Positions 15,583 to 24,472 of a DNA stretch of 64,000 bases are shown here, in pieces. The first letter of the stretch is position 1; every line of letters begins with the position of its first letter. Both the position numbers and the translations under genes were made by a program. The notes under the pieces were generated by a model. That model was not told the origin of the DNA, made no database searches, and saw nothing but the letters and a program-made list of their open reading frames with translations. Source of the DNA: an uncultured Selenomonadales bacterium (GTDB lineage: Bacteria > Bacillota > Negativicutes > Selenomonadales > Selenomonadaceae); contig CAMHCS010000010.1 of NCBI GenBank assembly GCA_946183785.1, forward strand, positions 1-64,000, written 5' to 3'.

Positions 15583-15908
15583 GCTTTACACCTCACTTTT
15601 CCCCCTAAATCATAGGGCAAGATACAAGCGCTCTCTGCGAACGCTTGGTTCAGAGAATATGTCCCCATACCCTCTCCTGGCCCCCGTAAGGGGAAAAACC
15701 AGATGCCGAAGAAAAGACGGCGCTCCGTCAATTCCGCGCACATTATAGCACAAAGCAAAATGCCGCGCAAGCGATTCCTCAAAAAGCGGCAAAAAAGCGC
15801 AGGACAAAGGAATCGAAAGAAAAAAACCGCCCCCGCTTGAAAAAATTATTTTACCATTTATAATAAAAGACACCATTACACGACAAATTCACGACGGAGG
15901 AATGACCC
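15583..15908. other. Divergent intergenic region rpmE/clpX-like
   Basis: This 326-base region contains no convincing gene. It holds small palindromes (AAGCG/CGCTT around 15627-15650; CCCC-GTAA-GGGG around 15683-15696), A-rich runs, and the clpX-like promoter at its right end. Confidence 0.6.
15837..15864 (+). promoter_or_regulatory. Promoter of the clpX-like gene
   Basis: TTGAAA (15837-15842) and TATAAT (15859-15864) with a 16-nt AT-rich spacer, 44 nt before the start codon. No CIRCE or CtsR-like operator is evident. Confidence 0.75.
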
Positions 15909-17210
15909 ATGGCTAAAAATACGCCGATGCAGCACGTTTGCAGCTTCTGTAAGCGGCTCGTAACGATACGCGACCAGTACGACATGCCGATCCTCGACCC
16001 GCAGACCGGGTTCGCGATTTGCAAGAACTGTATCGGAGACATCTACCATTTCATCGAGGACCATGACTCCCACAAGGCCGCGACGAGCAAAAAGAATTTC
16101 GCCGCGTCCCTGGGATCGATCCTCGAAAAGAACAAGCCGCACAAAATCAAGGAATATCTCGATAAGTTCATCATTGAGCAGGATCGGGCGAAAAAGGTCC
16201 TTTCCGTGGCAATCTACAATCATTACAAGCGCATGAAGTACGGCTTCGACCACAAGGACGACATGGCCATCGAGAAATCGAACGTCATCATGCTCGGCCC
16301 GTCGGGCTGCGGCAAGACGGCTCTGCTGTCCCATCTCTCGACGCTGCTCGATATTCCGTTTGCCGTGACCGACGCTTCGAGCCTCACCGAAGCCGGATTC
16401 GTCGGCTCGGACGTCGAGGTTGCCGTCCGCAACCTGTATTATGCGGCGGACAAGGACATTGAGCGCACCGAACACGGCATTATCTATCTTGACGAGTTCG
16501 ACAAGATTGCGCGGAAATCCGGCGAAAACAACTCGATCACCGCCGACCCCGGCCACGAGGGCGTACAACAGTCGCTCCTGAAGATGCTCGAGGGCAGCGT
16601 CGTCGAATTCACTGCCCGCGGCCAGCGCAAGCACCCGGAAGCGCCGACCATCAAGGTCGATACAAAAAACATCCTGTTCATCGTCGGCGGCGCCTTTGTC
16701 GGTATCGACAAAATCATCGCGAAGCGGCTGCAGAAATCCGATGCGAACATCGGCTTCGGCGCAAAGGTCGAGGGCGAAAAGGAAAAGCCGAAATTCGACG
16801 AGCTGATCCATCAGGTAACGCCGGACGACCTTATGAAATACGGCATCATTCCCGAAATCATCGGCCGCCTGCCGATTATCTGCACGTTGGAGACATTGGA
16901 CGAGAACGCGCTCCTGCGTATTCTGACCGAGCCGATTAACGCCCCGGTGCGCCAGTATGAAAAGCTTCTCGAAATGGACGGCGTAGAGCTTTCTTTCGAG
17001 GAAGACGCGTTGCGCGCCGTCGCGAAAAAGGCCATCGAACGCAAGACCGGCGCCCGGAGTCTCAAAGGCATCATCGAAGACGTGATGCTCGACGTGATGT
17101 TCGACATTCCGCGCACCGACGAACCGCGCCGTGTGCTGATTACAAAAGAATCCATCACCGAGGGCGCAAGGCCGGAGATCGAGCTGATCGAGGAAAAACG
17201 CTCGGCATAG
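15909..17210 (+). CDS. Divergent ClpX-family AAA+ unfoldase
   Basis: A 433-residue ClpX-like protein. A C4 zinc finger (Cys11, Cys14, Cys38, Cys41) is followed by the AAA+ module: Walker A 'GPSGCGKT' at 130-137, pore-1-like 'GFVGSDVE', Walker B 'IIYLDEFDKIA', and an 'IGFG' loop resembling the ClpP-docking loop. It differs from housekeeping ClpX at usually invariant places: Walker A is normally GPTGSGKT, and the RKH-loop region reads 'ITADPGHEGVQQSLL' rather than ITRDVSGEGVQQALL. It stands alone between its own promoter and a tRNA, without clpP, tig or lon. It is probably a second ClpX paralogue; whether it docks ClpP is unknown. Confidence 0.85.
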   Translation: MAKNTPMQHVCSFCKRLVTIRDQYDMPILDPQTGFAICKNCIGDIYHFIEDHDSHKAATSKKNFAASLGSILEKNKPHKIKEYLDKFIIEQDRAKKVLSVAIYNHYKRMKYGFDHKDDMAIEKSNVIMLGPSGCGKTALLSHLSTLLDIPFAVTDASSLTEAGFVGSDVEVAVRNLYYAADKDIERTEHGIIYLDEFDKIARKSGENNSITADPGHEGVQQSLLKMLEGSVVEFTARGQRKHPEAPTIKVDTKNILFIVGGAFVGIDKIIAKRLQKSDANIGFGAKVEGEKEKPKFDELIHQVTPDDLMKYGIIPEIIGRLPIICTLETLDENALLRILTEPINAPVRQYEKLLEMDGVELSFEEDALRAVAKKAIERKTGARSLKGIIEDVMLDVMFDIPRTDEPRRVLITKESITEGARPEIELIEEKRSA

Positions 17211-17262
17211 GTAAAATTTTCTTGCCCCCGCTCATGTTTTGTGATAAACTATCAAAGTCGAC

Positions 17263-17336
17263 GCGGGCATAGTTCATCGGTAGAATGAAAGCTTCCCAAG
17301 CTTTAGAGGGCGGTTCGATTCCGCTTGCCCGCTCCA
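17263..17336 (+). tRNA. tRNA-Gly (CCC)
   Basis: A 74-nt cloverleaf with acceptor GCGGGCA/TGCCCGC, T-arm GGTTCGATTCC, encoded CCA and an anticodon loop TTCCCAA giving CCC, which reads GGG. It lies 52 nt after the clpX-like gene and is followed by a terminator. Confidence 0.93.
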
Positions 17337-17348
17337 GGAAAAAATTAC

Positions 17349-17376
17349 GGGAACCGTTTTGCGGTTCCCGTTTTTG
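17349..17376 (+). terminator. Terminator after tRNA-Gly
   Basis: CGGGAACCG (17349-17357) pairs perfectly with CGGTTCCCG (17363-17371), followed by TTTTT. Confidence 0.9.
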
Positions 17377-17385
17377 TATGTCTTT

Positions 17386-19137
17386 TTATGCCGCCGGTAT
17401 CGCTCGCAGTTCCGCCGTACCTCCTGCCAGCGACAGCTCGCTGTCGTGGCGCGCGAAGAGGGTAGAACGATGCCCTACGCTGACGAGACCCGCATTCGGA
17501 AGTTCACTCCGCAGGAGGTCGTAGAGCCGCGCTTCCCGCGCCTCGTCGAGGGCGCTGGTGGCCTCGTCGAGGAAAATCCAGTCGGGGCGCGTCAGGATAA
17601 CGCGGGCGAAGGCGATCCTCTGCTGCTCTCCGAGGGAGAGAATACGGCTCCAGTCGTCGACGTCGTCGATGCGCGACGCAAGCTCGGCAAGATCGACCAG
17701 CGTCAGCACCCGGCGAAGCTCTTCATCCGCCGGCGCCTCTGTCTCCGGCAGCGGATAGACGATAGCGCGGCGCAATGAGCCGAGCGGCAGATAGGGTCTT
17801 TGCGGCAGGAACAGTACGCGGCTGCCCGCAGGCCGCTGCAGCCGCCCCGCGCCAAAGGGCCAAAGCCCTGCCAGCGCGCGAAGCAACGTGCTCTTGCCGC
17901 AGCCGGAGGGGCCGGTGACGAGCAGCCGCTTTCCGGCCGGCAGCGCGAGCGAAAAGGACGAGAGAAGCTGCGCGCCGTTCGGCAAGCGCACGGTCACGCC
18001 GTCCATGACGAGCGCATGGGAGGCGTCAGCCGTCGCCCCGCCCGTTTCGAAGGAGCCGCCTTCAATCTGCGCAACAGCCGGCGCCAGCGCGCGGACTTCC
18101 TCGAGATGCTCAGTGAAACCGTACAGTCGGTGAATGACGGAAACGAGCTTCGCGATGGTATCGTATGCCTCGACGAAATACGAGAGACCGTCCTGTACCC
18201 GCCCGAACGCGCTGACGGTCTGCATCAGGCCGCCCAGCGCCATTTCCCCGGCGAAGTAACGCGGCGCGGCGAGAATCAGCGGAGCGATAATCGCAAGCTG
18301 CATATAGGAATTGGCATAAAAATTCAGGAACTTCGTCTGCCGCATCAGGCCGCGGAAGTTTTTGATGACGAGGCCGAAGCGGTCCAAAAATCCCGCGTTT
18401 TCAGCGTCCTCGCCGCGATAGAAGGCGACGCTTTCGCTGTTTTCCCGCATACGCGCCATCGAAAAACGGAAATCCGCCTCGTACCGTTGCTGCTCATAGT
18501 TCAGAGAAATGAGCTTCCGTCCGACGACGTGCGCCAGCGCGGTGCCTATGGCGGAATAGAGCAGCGAGAACCAGAGCATATAGCCGGGAATCTCAATCGT
18601 ACCGCCGCCGAGGGGCACGGCCAAAACGCCGGACAGCTCCCAGAGCACGACGGCAAAAGCCGCAATGGTGGTAATCTGCTTCAAGAGCCCAAGCAAAAGC
18701 TGAAGCGTCAGGCTGACGAAAAGGTCGATATCCTCCTGGATACGCTGGTCTGGGTTGTCCATGCCGCCGCTGCCCGTGACCTGCAGGCGGTAATGCGCCT
18801 GATCTTCCAGCCACGCGGTCAGATACTTGCCCGTCATCCATGTGCGCCAGCGTATTTCAAGCAGCTGCCGCAAATAAATCGCGTAGACGGCGATGCCGAT
18901 ATAGATGAACGCAATCATTGTAAACTTTCCGATCAGCGGCCAGAACAGGCCGTACTCGTAAGCCTGCAGCGCATTATAAAACTCATTGTACCACTGGTTG
19001 AGCTGAACGAGCAGATAGACCATCGCGAAATTCATCGCGATGACGACGGCGAGCAGGCCGACGGCGCGCGTTTTTTCCTCGGAGCGCCAATAGCCGCGGA
19101 ACAGCCGCCAAAAGGCGCGCATAAAAGAAATCTTCAT
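17386..19137 (-). CDS. ABC transporter fusing permease and ATPase (YddA/ABCD type)
   Basis: A 583-residue half-transporter. The N-terminal ~340 residues form the membrane domain with about six helices and the SbmA/BacA-like features 'QWYNEFYNALQ', 'IRWRTWMT' and 'DNPDQRIQEDI'. The C-terminal ATPase has Walker A 'GPSGCGKSTLLRALAGLW', signature 'LSLGEQQR' and Walker B 'WIFLDEATSALD'. Related proteins (YddA, human ABCD, bacterial B12/peptide transporters) act as dimers in the inner membrane; the substrate here is unknown. The start ATG 19137 has AGAAAGGAC upstream. It stands alone, convergent with the tRNA. Confidence 0.9.
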   Translation of the reverse strand: MKISFMRAFWRLFRGYWRSEEKTRAVGLLAVVIAMNFAMVYLLVQLNQWYNEFYNALQAYEYGLFWPLIGKFTMIAFIYIGIAVYAIYLRQLLEIRWRTWMTGKYLTAWLEDQAHYRLQVTGSGGMDNPDQRIQEDIDLFVSLTLQLLLGLLKQITTIAAFAVVLWELSGVLAVPLGGGTIEIPGYMLWFSLLYSAIGTALAHVVGRKLISLNYEQQRYEADFRFSMARMRENSESVAFYRGEDAENAGFLDRFGLVIKNFRGLMRQTKFLNFYANSYMQLAIIAPLILAAPRYFAGEMALGGLMQTVSAFGRVQDGLSYFVEAYDTIAKLVSVIHRLYGFTEHLEEVRALAPAVAQIEGGSFETGGATADASHALVMDGVTVRLPNGAQLLSSFSLALPAGKRLLVTGPSGCGKSTLLRALAGLWPFGAGRLQRPAGSRVLFLPQRPYLPLGSLRRAIVYPLPETEAPADEELRRVLTLVDLAELASRIDDVDDWSRILSLGEQQRIAFARVILTRPDWIFLDEATSALDEAREARLYDLLRSELPNAGLVSVGHRSTLFARHDSELSLAGGTAELRAIPAA

Positions 19138-19272
19138 GGGTTTTGTCCTTTCTGTGCCAAACTTTCGGGCAAGTCGCCCGCTTTTCTATTATAAATAACG
19201 GGACGCATGTTTTCAAGCGCGGGACGAATATGATAAAATAGAAGCCGTCATTAAAAGAAGGAGGGGCGCGCC

Positions 19273-19914
19273 ATGTTCACGACGGAGGCGCTGGGCGCCG
19301 CGCTGCTTGTGCTGCTGCTGTTTCTCGCACAGCGATTTTTTCCGCGCCGGGGCATTTTTGCGATCTTCTGCGCGGTGCTGCTTTGCGCAGGCGCAGCTTT
19401 CTATATCACGCAAAAAGAAAAAACCGAACCGATGACGGCGGCGGAACGTGAACACATCGCGGAGCAGCAGATGATCGTCGCGGACTGGTACGCCGGATAC
19501 CAGGGACTGATCGATGAGATGGATCACAACTGGCGTCAGTATCACCGCATTCTGTCCGACTTCGACGCGGACATCATCGATCTTACTACGGCCTACGAGC
19601 GTCTGGACGAGCTGGACGCGGAGGCCGTAAAAACATTGGACACGCTGGAACGCATGGAGCCGCCGCTGACGCTGGACGACGACAACTACGACCTCGTGAC
19701 AGCGATTATCTTGAAAACGCGAGCCTACGCGGCGGAACAACGGCAGACAATCCGCCACACGGCGAATGTAGCCGACCCTGACCACCAGTCGACTGAAATG
19801 CAGGAAGAACAGAGCCGCCGCCTGCGCGACGTAATGCGCTCAGAGTCCCCGGCTGGGCTGTTTACAGCGCGGGAAATTTCCGCGCTGAAGGAGAATGTCG
19901 ATGCAAGGGAATGA
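19273..19914 (+). CDS. Membrane-anchored protein of unknown function
   Basis: A 213-residue protein with two hydrophobic N-terminal stretches ('LGAALLVLLLFLAQRFF', 'GIFAIFCAVLLCAGAAFYIT') and a long charged, mainly helical domain rich in Glu, Asp and Arg. I recognise no family. GAAGGAGG precedes the ATG. It overlaps the start of the downstream YigZ-family gene by 14 nt, so the two form an operon. The soluble part ('DWYAGYQGLIDEMDHNW') would lie outside the cytoplasm if the topology is two-pass; this is inference. Confidence 0.8.
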   Translation: MFTTEALGAALLVLLLFLAQRFFPRRGIFAIFCAVLLCAGAAFYITQKEKTEPMTAAEREHIAEQQMIVADWYAGYQGLIDEMDHNWRQYHRILSDFDADIIDLTTAYERLDELDAEAVKTLDTLERMEPPLTLDDDNYDLVTAIILKTRAYAAEQRQTIRHTANVADPDHQSTEMQEEQSRRLRDVMRSESPAGLFTAREISALKENVDARE

Positions 19915-20536
19915 ACCGCTGACAATACTGGGAGAAGGAACGGCGGAATTCACAGTGCAGCGGTCGCGCTTCATCGCTTACGTCGCCGCCGTGCACGACG
20001 AAGAAGAAGCCCGCGCTTTCGTTTCCCGTCTCCGCAAGGAACATTACGACGCACGCCACTGCTGCTCGGCCTGGATTCTCGGCGCTGACGGCGCAAAACA
20101 AAAATCCAGCGACGACGGCGAGCCTGGCGGCACGGCGGGCATGCCGATTCTCGAAACGATGAAACGCCGTAGCCTCACCGACGCGGCCGTCGTTGTCGTC
20201 CGCTACTTCGGCGGCATAAAGCTCGGTGCGGGCGGTCTCGTACGCGCCTATTCCCACGCGGCGGCTATCGGTATCGACGCGGCGACGCTGGCGCGGCGAA
20301 TTACGCTCCGCCGCCTTCTTGTGACAGTGGGCTATGAAACGCTTTCCGCCGTCGAGCATTGGTCGCGGCAAAAAAAAATCCGCACAGGCGAAGCCTCTTA
20401 CGCGGAAAAAGTCACCCTGCCGCTCCTCATCGAACCGAAACAATACGAAAAGGTGAAAAAAGAGTTGACCGACCTGACCGCGGCCAAAGCCGCCTTCGAG
20501 GACGGGAATGAAGAAGAACTGCTGGAGCCCGTATAA
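19901..20536 (+). CDS. YigZ/IMPACT-family protein
   Basis: A 211-residue protein of the IMPACT/YigZ family: 'QRSRFIAYVAAV', 'HHCCSAWILG'-like 'ARHCCSAWILG', 'SSDDGEPGGTAGMPIL' and 'VVVVRYFGGIKLGAGGLVRAY'. The N-terminal UPF0029 domain (~1-125) is followed by a ferredoxin-like DUF1949 domain. Eukaryotic IMPACT regulates Gcn2; the bacterial role is unclear, though ribosome or nucleic-acid binding is suggested for the family. The ATG at 19901 is chosen because AAGGAG lies 7 nt before it. The gene ends just before a bidirectional terminator. Confidence 0.92.
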   Translation: MQGNEPLTILGEGTAEFTVQRSRFIAYVAAVHDEEEARAFVSRLRKEHYDARHCCSAWILGADGAKQKSSDDGEPGGTAGMPILETMKRRSLTDAAVVVVRYFGGIKLGAGGLVRAYSHAAAIGIDAATLARRITLRRLLVTVGYETLSAVEHWSRQKKIRTGEASYAEKVTLPLLIEPKQYEKVKKELTDLTAAKAAFEDGNEEELLEPV

Positions 20537-20550
20537 TCGCATCCAAAACA

Positions 20551-20583
20551 AAAAAGAGGCGGACAACGCGTTCGCCTCTTTTA
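20551..20583. terminator. Bidirectional terminator
   Basis: AAAGAGGCG (20553-20561) and CGCCTCTTT (20573-20581) with A/T runs on both sides, between the convergent yigZ-like and SGNH-hydrolase genes. Confidence 0.85.
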
Positions 20584-20584
20584 A

Positions 20585-21934
20585 TTATTGTAATCCAAAA
20601 GTATCCTTCAAATATTTTCCAATCGTTTCGCCGATGATTTTTTTTGCCTCAGCGTCGGGATGCAGGCCGTCGGTAGTCAGCTCAGCCTTCATTTCTCCGT
20701 CCTCGTCGGTCAGCGGCGTCGACACGTCCACTGCGTAAGGCTGCGCCATGATCCATTCATTGACGGCAATCTGCTCGGCCTTCCAACCCCACGACGCGGG
20801 CTCCACATCCCAGACCTTTTCCATCAAACGCGGCGTAATCGGCGTCGCTGTCGTGAAAATCGGCGTGATATCATAAGCGCGGCATTTTTCCGCGATGCGC
20901 GAAAGGTTTTGGATCGTAACGCGAGCGGGCGTGCCGATGCGATAATCGTTGACGCCGCCCATGATGACGAGATATTTCGGCGCAAAGGGCAGCACGTCGT
21001 CTTCGAATCGCTGCAGCAATTCATAAGTGTTGTCGCCGCTCCGTCCGAGATTCTTGACGGGAATCCCCGCGTAAGTCTCCCAGCAGTACATGCCCCGGGA
21101 AGGCGGCGCCATCACCGCGCCGCCGCCATGGGTGATACTGTCGCCGAAGGCCGCAACCGTTACGGGAGAATTTACGGCAAATTTTTCCGGCTCGGTCCAG
21201 TCGCTCCACCGCCGCCCGTGGCCGTCGAGGGCGCGAACCCGCCACGAATACTCGCCCTGTGCCAAAACCGGCGCCTCGTCGTACAACACAGACTCGTAGG
21301 TGTAATAATGGCGTACGCGTTCGCGGTTCTTTCCGTCCTCGCGCCAAAGCTCGACCTCATAAGAGCTGGTCCCCTGCACGGGTATCCACGCGTAGACGAG
21401 ATAAATCGGCGTCTCCGCCATTTCGTGATAGTCTGACAGCATCAACGGTGAAACGGGACGTCGCTCGCTGAAAGAAAGGGGCTTTGGCGCCTGAAATTCC
21501 CCGAGGGGGGCGCCGTCCAGCCGAAGGCCGCAGACCGTCCAATACACGAATTCAAAAGGCGCGCCATGCAATGCTTCCAGTACGATTTCCGTGCCGGGAG
21601 CTGAGACCGTCTCCGCGTAGATTACATTTTCCTCCTTGTATTCTGACGAGGACAGAAGCTCGACCCGATAACGCACCGCACCGGGCATCATCGGCCATGT
21701 CAGACGCACCTTGTCCACCGCTGCCGAACGCGGCAAGTCCCGCGTCGATTGCTGCAACCACGCATGACGCGACGTCGCCTGTTCTTCCTGCACGACGCGT
21801 CCCCTCCCCTCGTTCGGCGCGCCTTCAACAGTTCCGCCCGCAAAAAAGACAGCGGCGCAACCGGCGGCGCACGCCATGCCAAAGGAAAAGCGGCGCAAAA
21901 ACCGCCGCCGCTTTTCCCACTGCCCCCGCTTCAA
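20585..21934 (-). CDS. Secreted SGNH/GDSL hydrolase
   Basis: A ~449-residue exported protein. Residues ~12-40 ('LRRFSFGMACAAGCAAVFFA') form a signal peptide. The middle (~60-270) has two fibronectin-III-like segments ('VRLTWPMMPGAVRYRVELL', 'SYEVELWRED', 'GEYSWRVRALDGHG'). The SGNH hydrolase domain follows: block I 'VAAFGDSITHGGGA', block II 'NLGRSGDNT', block III 'VIMGGVNDYR', block V 'DGLHPDAEA' with the catalytic Asp/His. It probably deacylates an envelope glycan or lipid. The TTG at 21934 overlaps the dehydrogenase stop by 4 nt (TTGA), suggesting coupling; a TTG 12 codons later is an alternative. Confidence 0.82.
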   Translation of the reverse strand: MKRGQWEKRRRFLRRFSFGMACAAGCAAVFFAGGTVEGAPNEGRGRVVQEEQATSRHAWLQQSTRDLPRSAAVDKVRLTWPMMPGAVRYRVELLSSSEYKEENVIYAETVSAPGTEIVLEALHGAPFEFVYWTVCGLRLDGAPLGEFQAPKPLSFSERRPVSPLMLSDYHEMAETPIYLVYAWIPVQGTSSYEVELWREDGKNRERVRHYYTYESVLYDEAPVLAQGEYSWRVRALDGHGRRWSDWTEPEKFAVNSPVTVAAFGDSITHGGGAVMAPPSRGMYCWETYAGIPVKNLGRSGDNTYELLQRFEDDVLPFAPKYLVIMGGVNDYRIGTPARVTIQNLSRIAEKCRAYDITPIFTTATPITPRLMEKVWDVEPASWGWKAEQIAVNEWIMAQPYAVDVSTPLTDEDGEMKAELTTDGLHPDAEAKKIIGETIGKYLKDTFGLQ

Positions 21935-23112
21935 CGGTTCGCACGGCGGTAAATCGCGAGCGCCGTCTCCCGGTCGATTGGGCGGAACGCGCCCACCGTC
22001 TTTTTCCCGCTGTCGGTGCAGCTGTCGGCAAGAGCCGCCAGCGCCTCCTCGTCCAGTTCGCCGATTCCAAGCTCTGTAAAGCACAGCGGCAATCCCAGCC
22101 CACGCCAGAATTCCTCTGTCTCGCGAATACCCGCCCGGGCTTTTTCCTCCGTCGTTCCGACCGTCGAGCCCCAGACGTTTTCCGCATACTGGGCAAAGCG
22201 CTCCGGCGCGTCAAGATAGACCTCCCGCGCCCAGGCCGGCCACATCACCGTCAGGCTCTCGCCGTGGGTCACGCCGTATTTGCCACTGAGCTCATGGGCG
22301 AGCTTGTGGACGCTGAAATCTTTTGTACGCCCGAGCCCCGTAAAGTCGGTATGGGAAACGCTGCCGCACCACATCAGTTCGCTCATGGCCTCATAGTCGC
22401 GGTGGTTTGTCATCGCCTTTTTGCCGAAGCGCACCACATTCTTCATCAGCGCTTCCGCGACGCGGTCAGTGAAATTGTTGCCCGTCTCCCGCGTCATATA
22501 GCGGTCAAGGGTGTGCATGAAAATGTCCGCAATGCCCGCCGCCAGCTGCGCACGGGGAATCGTGTAGGTCAGTTCCGGATTCATGATCGCGAAGGCGGGG
22601 CGATTCATCGCCGTATTGAGGCCGGCTTTCTTGCCCGTCTCCTCATTCGTCAGCACCGCCGAGTCGCTGGTCTCACTGCCCGCCGCGGCAATCGTCAGCA
22701 CCACGCCGACAGGCAGGGTGCGCTCGACTTTTTTCTTCCCGCTCCAAAACTCCCAAATGTCGGTATCGAGATTCGCCGCGCCGTGAGCGATGGCCTTCGC
22801 GGTGTCGATAGTACTGCCGCCGCCCACCGCGAGGATCAGGTCCGCGCCGAAAGTCGCCGCGCGTTTCACGCCCTCCCGGGCATGGGCCAGCGTTGGATTC
22901 GGCTGGGCGCCGCCAAACTCCTCAAAGCGAATCTCTGCTGCTTCAAGCTGCTTTTCTATCGTATCGAGCAGCCCGCTCTTTTTCGCGCTGCCGCCGCCGA
23001 ACACCAGGAACACGCGCCGCCCGCCGTGACGCTTCACCGCCGCAGCCGTCTGCTCTTCCGCGCCGCGCCCGAAGATAATCTCCGTCGGCACGCAATAAGT
23101 AAAATTGTTCAT
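21931..23112 (-). CDS. Iron-containing alcohol dehydrogenase
   Basis: A 393-residue group III alcohol dehydrogenase of the BDH/YqhD type. 'VGGGSTIDTAKAIA' binds the nicotinamide cofactor. The metal-binding set is visible as 'AGIADIFMHTLDRYM' and 'HKLAHELSGKYGVTHGES'. The 'FEEFGGAQPNPTL' motif with a Gly-Gly-Ala stretch is typical of NADPH-dependent YqhD/BdhA enzymes acting on butyraldehyde and similar aldehydes. It follows hemL by 18 nt on the same strand and overlaps the SGNH hydrolase gene. Its role in fermentation or aldehyde detoxification is inference. Confidence 0.92.
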   Translation of the reverse strand: MNNFTYCVPTEIIFGRGAEEQTAAAVKRHGGRRVFLVFGGGSAKKSGLLDTIEKQLEAAEIRFEEFGGAQPNPTLAHAREGVKRAATFGADLILAVGGGSTIDTAKAIAHGAANLDTDIWEFWSGKKKVERTLPVGVVLTIAAAGSETSDSAVLTNEETGKKAGLNTAMNRPAFAIMNPELTYTIPRAQLAAGIADIFMHTLDRYMTRETGNNFTDRVAEALMKNVVRFGKKAMTNHRDYEAMSELMWCGSVSHTDFTGLGRTKDFSVHKLAHELSGKYGVTHGESLTVMWPAWAREVYLDAPERFAQYAENVWGSTVGTTEEKARAGIRETEEFWRGLGLPLCFTELGIGELDEEALAALADSCTDSGKKTVGAFRPIDRETALAIYRRANR

Positions 23113-23130
23113 CGAAATACCGCCTTTCTA

Positions 23131-24453
23131 TCAACCCTGCCGGAATTTCTTCACCGCGGCAAAGCCCTTTTCCGCCGCTGCTAACGTCTTTTCAAGGTCC
23201 GCATCAGTGTGCGCGCCGCTCATGAAGATCGTCTCGAACTGCGACGGCGCGAGATAGATTCCTTCCTCCAGCATCGCACGGAACCAGACCTTGAACGCTT
23301 CCTGATCCGCCGCCGCCGCCGTCGCGTAGTCGTAAACCTCATTCGCGGTGAAGAACATGCCGAACATCGAGCCCGCCTGATGCACCTGCACGGGAATCCC
23401 CACCGCCTTCGCGCATTGCTCCAACCCCTGCACGACAGTCTTCGTTTTCAGATACAACTTTCGCGTATAGTCCGGCTCGCCCGGCTCCGGTTCCTCCGTC
23501 AGGATTTTCAGCGTTTCGATACCCGCCGTCATCGCCAGCGGATTGCCGGACAAAGTGCCCGCCTGATAAACCGGCCCTGCCGGGGAAATGAAGCTCATGA
23601 TATCCTTGCGCCCGCCATACGCCGCCACAGGCAGACCGCCGCCGATAATCTTGCCGAGACAGGTCAGGTCCGGCACTATGCCGTAGGCCGCCTGCGCGCC
23701 GCCCAGGGACGCACGGAAGCCGCACATCACTTCGTCGAAAATTAAGAGCGCACCGTGTTTTTCCGTGAGTTTCCGAAGCGTGTCGAGATAGCTCTGCTTC
23801 GGCAGCACGAGACCCATATTGCCCGCCACCGGCTCCACGATGATCGCGGCGATTTCCTCGCCGTATTTGTCCATGACCGCCGTGATCGCGTCCACGTCGT
23901 TATACGGCACGGTAATCGTGTCCTGCGCTGTCGCCTTCGTAACGCCGGGACTGGACGGCACGCCAAAAGTCGCAAGTCCGGAGCCGGCGTCCACGAGAAG
24001 CCCGTCGCTGTGGCCGTGATAGCAACCAATAAACTTCACGATCTTGTCGCGGTTCGTGAAGCCCCGGGCAAGTCGCAGCGCGCTCATCGTCGCCTCGGTG
24101 CCGGAATTGACCATGCGGACGAGTTCAATCGACGGATAAACGCTCTTGACGAGCCGAGCCAGTTCCGATTCCAGAAGCGTCGGCGCGCCGTAGCTCGTCC
24201 CGCGCTCCGCCACCGCCTTCAGCGCCGCCACCACTTTCGGGTGCGCGTGGCCGACCACCATCGGCCCCCATGATCCGACATAGTCGATATATTCGTTGCC
24301 GTCGATATCGTAAATATGGCTGCCCTCGGCCCGCGCGATAAACGGCGGATTGCAGTCCACGCTCCGATACGAGCGCACAGGGCTGTTCACCCCCCCCGGC
24401 ATCAGATTTTTCGCCTCGGCAAATGCCTCGGCGGATTTTTCAAGATTCAGCAT
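23131..24453 (-). CDS. hemL: Glutamate-1-semialdehyde 2,1-aminomutase
   Basis: A 440-residue PLP enzyme: 'MPGGVNSPVRSY', 'EYIDYVGSWGPMVVGHAHP', 'VNSGTEATMSALRLARG', 'GCYHGHSDGLLVDAGSG' and the Schiff-base lysine in 'LGKIIGGGLPVAAYGG'. It converts glutamate-1-semialdehyde to 5-aminolevulinate, the second step of the C5 pathway started by HemA. It lies 19 nt after hemB. In this organism the product goes to corrinoid and siroheme synthesis, judging from cobI, cobA and sirC in the cluster. Confidence 0.97.
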   Translation of the reverse strand: MLNLEKSAEAFAEAKNLMPGGVNSPVRSYRSVDCNPPFIARAEGSHIYDIDGNEYIDYVGSWGPMVVGHAHPKVVAALKAVAERGTSYGAPTLLESELARLVKSVYPSIELVRMVNSGTEATMSALRLARGFTNRDKIVKFIGCYHGHSDGLLVDAGSGLATFGVPSSPGVTKATAQDTITVPYNDVDAITAVMDKYGEEIAAIIVEPVAGNMGLVLPKQSYLDTLRKLTEKHGALLIFDEVMCGFRASLGGAQAAYGIVPDLTCLGKIIGGGLPVAAYGGRKDIMSFISPAGPVYQAGTLSGNPLAMTAGIETLKILTEEPEPGEPDYTRKLYLKTKTVVQGLEQCAKAVGIPVQVHQAGSMFGMFFTANEVYDYATAAAADQEAFKVWFRAMLEEGIYLAPSQFETIFMSGAHTDADLEKTLAAAEKGFAAVKKFRQG

Positions 24454-24472
24454 ATAGTTCTCTCCTTATCCT

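Noticed and set aside
17800-19194. Plus-strand frame of 464 codons.
   Set aside because: It is antisense to the ABC transporter; its translation shows no domain.
21484-23184. Long plus-strand frame of 566 codons.
   Set aside because: It is antisense to the SGNH hydrolase and alcohol dehydrogenase genes and has a low-complexity Arg/Pro/His-rich translation.
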